Below, in pieces: positions 62,252 to 64,000 of a stretch of 64,000 nt of DNA. The translations under genes and the position numbers were made by a program. How positions within the stretch are numbered: position 1 is the stretch's first letter; the number at the start of each line of letters is the position of its first letter. Origin of the DNA: Anas platyrhynchos. Lineage: Eukaryota > Chordata > Aves > Anseriformes > Anatidae. The notes beneath the pieces were generated by a model. The model was not told where the DNA came from, made no database searches, and worked only from the letters and a program-made list of their open reading frames with translations. Location of the stretch: assembly GCF_047663525.1 (NCBI RefSeq), contig NC_092589.1, forward strand, positions 83,674,001-83,738,000, read 5' to 3'.

Positions 62252-62331
62252 TTTGGGGGGGGTTGGGGGGGGGGGTTGGAGCCGCTCCTCCCGCGGGAGC
62301 GTGGCGGGGAAAGGGGGGGGGGGGGGGAAGT
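62252..62331 (+). other. SYNCRIP: G-run cluster, possible G-quadruplex
   Basis: Runs of 8 or more G at about 62,254-62,273 and again at about 62,313-62,328, with GG and GGGG words between. On the + strand, which is the SYNCRIP sense strand, this would fold as G-quadruplexes in DNA and, if kept in an RNA, in the 5' leader. Confidence 0.7.
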
Positions 62332-62871
62332 CGGTCACTGGAGGAAGTTGTAGGACATCTGAAGGCGCAGAGCACGTGTTAACATCGCGCTCATGGCGGC
62401 CGCCGCTGCCGTGGGTGGGTGCGGGCGAGCCAAGGGCGCTTTGTTCCTCTCGCTCGGCCCGGCCGGCACCGGGGAGGGGGAGCCCGGGGCCCCCGGCCGG
62501 CGGCTGGGCCGCGGAGGGTGTCGGCCCCGCCGCCCTCCCCCGCCGCTGGCTCCTTGCTCCGTCCCGAACTTGTTCGGAGCTCCGCGGTGGAGAGACTGGA
62601 GGTAGCGAGGTGAGTCAGTGTCTGGCTGGGTTGTGTAAAACCTGCAGTGAAAGCCACCCCACCCCCGCTAGGCAGCGGTGTCAGGGCTTTCCTTTGTGTT
62701 AGGGCTTCTTTTGAGGGATTTTGGGGGGCATCTCCCGAAGCAGAAAGTGTCACGGGAGCGGTCTGCGAGCTCACCGCCAGAGCAGGGCGGTCTGGTGCAC
62801 GTGCTGTCACTTCAGCAGCTCTCCTCGAAGATATTTGTGGCTTAATTATGCTGCTTATTGCGTTTGGACAG

Positions 62872-63031
62872 ATATCTGGAAACATGGCTACTGAACACGT
62901 TAATGGGAATGGTACTGAAGAGCCTATGGACACTTCTGCTGCAGTTACCCATTCTGAGCATTTCCAGACATTGCTCGATGCTGGTTTACCACAGAAAGTT
63001 GCTGAAAAGCTAGATGAAATATACGTTGCAG
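62872..63031 (+). CDS. SYNCRIP: SYNCRIP (hnRNP Q), first coding exon
   Basis: The ATG at 62,884 opens MATEHVNGNGTEEPMD and continues through HFQTLLDAGLPQKVAEKLDE to EIYVA, nearly identical to mammalian SYNCRIP residues 1-49. Coding bases are 62,884-63,031; 62,872-62,883 is the end of the 5' leader after an acceptor at 62,870-62,871. The donor GTAAGG starts at 63,032, and the intron splits the next Gly codon after its first base. SYNCRIP is an RNA-binding protein with an N-terminal acidic/NURR domain, three RRMs and an RGG-rich tail. It works in mRNA splicing, stability, transport and translation and in miRNA sorting. This exon gives only the start of the N-terminal domain. Start choice rests on the conserved N-terminus. 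Confidence 0.97.
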
Positions 63032-63930
63032 GTAAGGTGTAAAACTTGTAAAACCACACCTACAATACTTTACTATATTTGTCTGTCAAATATTTGGGCT
63101 AAAATAGCAACTTCTCGTGGTTTCCAAAGTATGGAGACTGCAGTCTTACAAACATCTGTGGATTTTTGTTATTTAGCGCTTTAATGTGTCATAGTATTTT
63201 TCAGAGAAAAGCCTTGGACCAGGCCCCTTGGACTGAGGATTGGGAAAGGGGGGGGAAAAAATTGCATGTGACTGTAGCAACAGCTGGAATAGGCATCAGA
63301 TGAGTCTTAGAAGGGGCAGGTGATGTGGTCTTTGTGCATTTTTACAGTACTTCTAGGTAACTTTAAGTAACTGAAGACTTGGTAGTCATCTTCTGGTGTA
63401 AATGTTACTTTGTGATATGCTATTTGAGCTCATGGATACAAAAATTATTGTATGGAAATAGCTAGCATATTTAAAACTTGATTCTTTTTTTGATTATTGT
63501 GATCATTCCTCTAGTGCTGTAGTTTATACTCTGTTCCCAAAACATATCATGGTACCATTGCTAGTCCAGCTAAGTCAGGTTTTGATAGAGCCTTCTGAAT
63601 TCAGCTTCAGGATATTGAAAATTAACTTGGCCTGTGTAACATGTGGATTTCAGAGAAGTCAAATACATAAAGGTGGTAGAATCTATGATTCTAAGGTAGT
63701 AAATGTTACTCTAAATGTTACTCTAAATCTTGACTTTTTTTGCAAACTTGATTTTAAAAAAAGTTATTTGTACCTAATATGTTTAACTTAGAGGGCTAAG
63801 TAACTTCTAAAGTATTGTAACTTTAACCAGTGATTGATTTAGGGAACACTGAAATATATTAGGTGTGTTAAATATGGTTAAACAAAGATTGCTGCCCACA
63901 TGTAATTAGTAATTTTGTTCTTTTCTCTAG
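63032..63930 (+). other. SYNCRIP: SYNCRIP intron
   Basis: The intron begins GTAAGG and ends TTTTCTCTAG. It contains nothing coding; the frame at 63,549-63,791 is chance. No snoRNA or other RNA gene is evident. Confidence 0.93.
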
Positions 63931-64000
63931 GGCTAGTTGCACATAGTGATCTAGATGAAAGAGCTATTGAAGCTTTAAAGGAATTTAATGAAGAAGGTGC
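63931..64000 (+). CDS. SYNCRIP: SYNCRIP, second coding exon (cut by window end)
   Basis: After the acceptor CTCTAG the exon completes the split Gly codon and encodes LVAHSDLDERAIEALKEFNE followed by EG, continuing the N-terminal domain. The human protein has D where this one has E in the final NEEG. The exon runs off the window, and the RRMs and RGG region lie beyond it. Confidence 0.96.

Larger units (their letters stand above)
60331..62650 (+). promoter_or_regulatory. SYNCRIP: CpG-island promoter of SYNCRIP
   Basis: A ~2.3-kb GC-rich, CpG-dense block ends just before the first coding exon of SYNCRIP. No TATA box is seen in it near the likely start. A YY1-type GCCGCCATTTTA lies at 61,569-61,580, typical of the first transcribed bases of TATA-less housekeeping genes. 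The likely first exon runs from about 61,560 to 61,749, where GCAG/GTCAGG is a donor. A stronger donor AGCGAG/GTGAGT at 62,609/62,610 could end an alternative first exon. Both would join the acceptor at 62,871. Starts are inferred from these motifs. Confidence 0.75.

Noticed and set aside
1-64000. CRISPR arrays, operons, tRNA genes
   Set aside because: No regularly spaced direct repeats, no ribosome-binding or operon structure, and no cloverleaf with A/B boxes was noticed. The window is vertebrate nuclear DNA.

Overview
The window is avian nuclear DNA on the assembled + strand. Evidence for a bird: many 5'-truncated CR1 retrotransposon copies in both orientations with the typical 3' tail (ATTCTATGATTCT-like), avian-type LTR fragments, and the start of a vertebrate gene, SYNCRIP, beginning at the right end. 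Some CR1 copies look like types common in waterfowl and landfowl, but I cannot name the species. There is no operon, CRISPR array or prokaryotic system here. Nearly all long open frames are chance frames in repeats or GC-rich promoter DNA.

Layout. (1) About 1-41,800 is a gene-poor, AT-rich stretch. It carries at least seven CR1/L3-like LINE fragments, one minus-strand LTR (27,639-27,998), a broken RING-finger sequence (about 30,340-30,780), many A/T simple repeats, and AT-rich unique blocks that may be conserved noncoding elements. (2) About 41,890-48,230 is a spliced, apparently noncoding + strand gene. It has a CpG-island promoter with a TATA box, a pyrimidine-rich (5'TOP-like) start and small exons. 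Its introns hold two C/D-box snoRNAs of the SNORD50 (U50) family. Sequence and position immediately upstream of SYNCRIP identify it as the bird counterpart of SNHG5. Just inside intron 1 are two near-identical inverted ZNF143/THAP11-type sites and a YY1-type site, followed by an LTR. (3) About 48,230-60,300 is intergenic with no supported gene and no young CR1. (4) About 60,300-62,650 is a very GC-rich CpG island, the SYNCRIP promoter, with a long pyrimidine tract, G-runs and an odd 73-bp AT-only island. (5) From 62,872 SYNCRIP coding starts. Its first coding exon (62,884-63,031) is complete and the second (63,931 onward) is cut by the window end.

How the parts relate: both genes are transcribed to the right. 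The first has the 5'TOP-like start and intronic snoRNAs typical of growth-linked ribosome-biogenesis host genes. The second encodes an hnRNP that binds RNA. The neighbouring order SNHG5-SYNCRIP is the same as in mammals. The two most informative signals beyond the standard annotation are the divergence of one antisense guide between the two snoRNA copies and the inverted ZNF143 pair beside the host-gene promoter.
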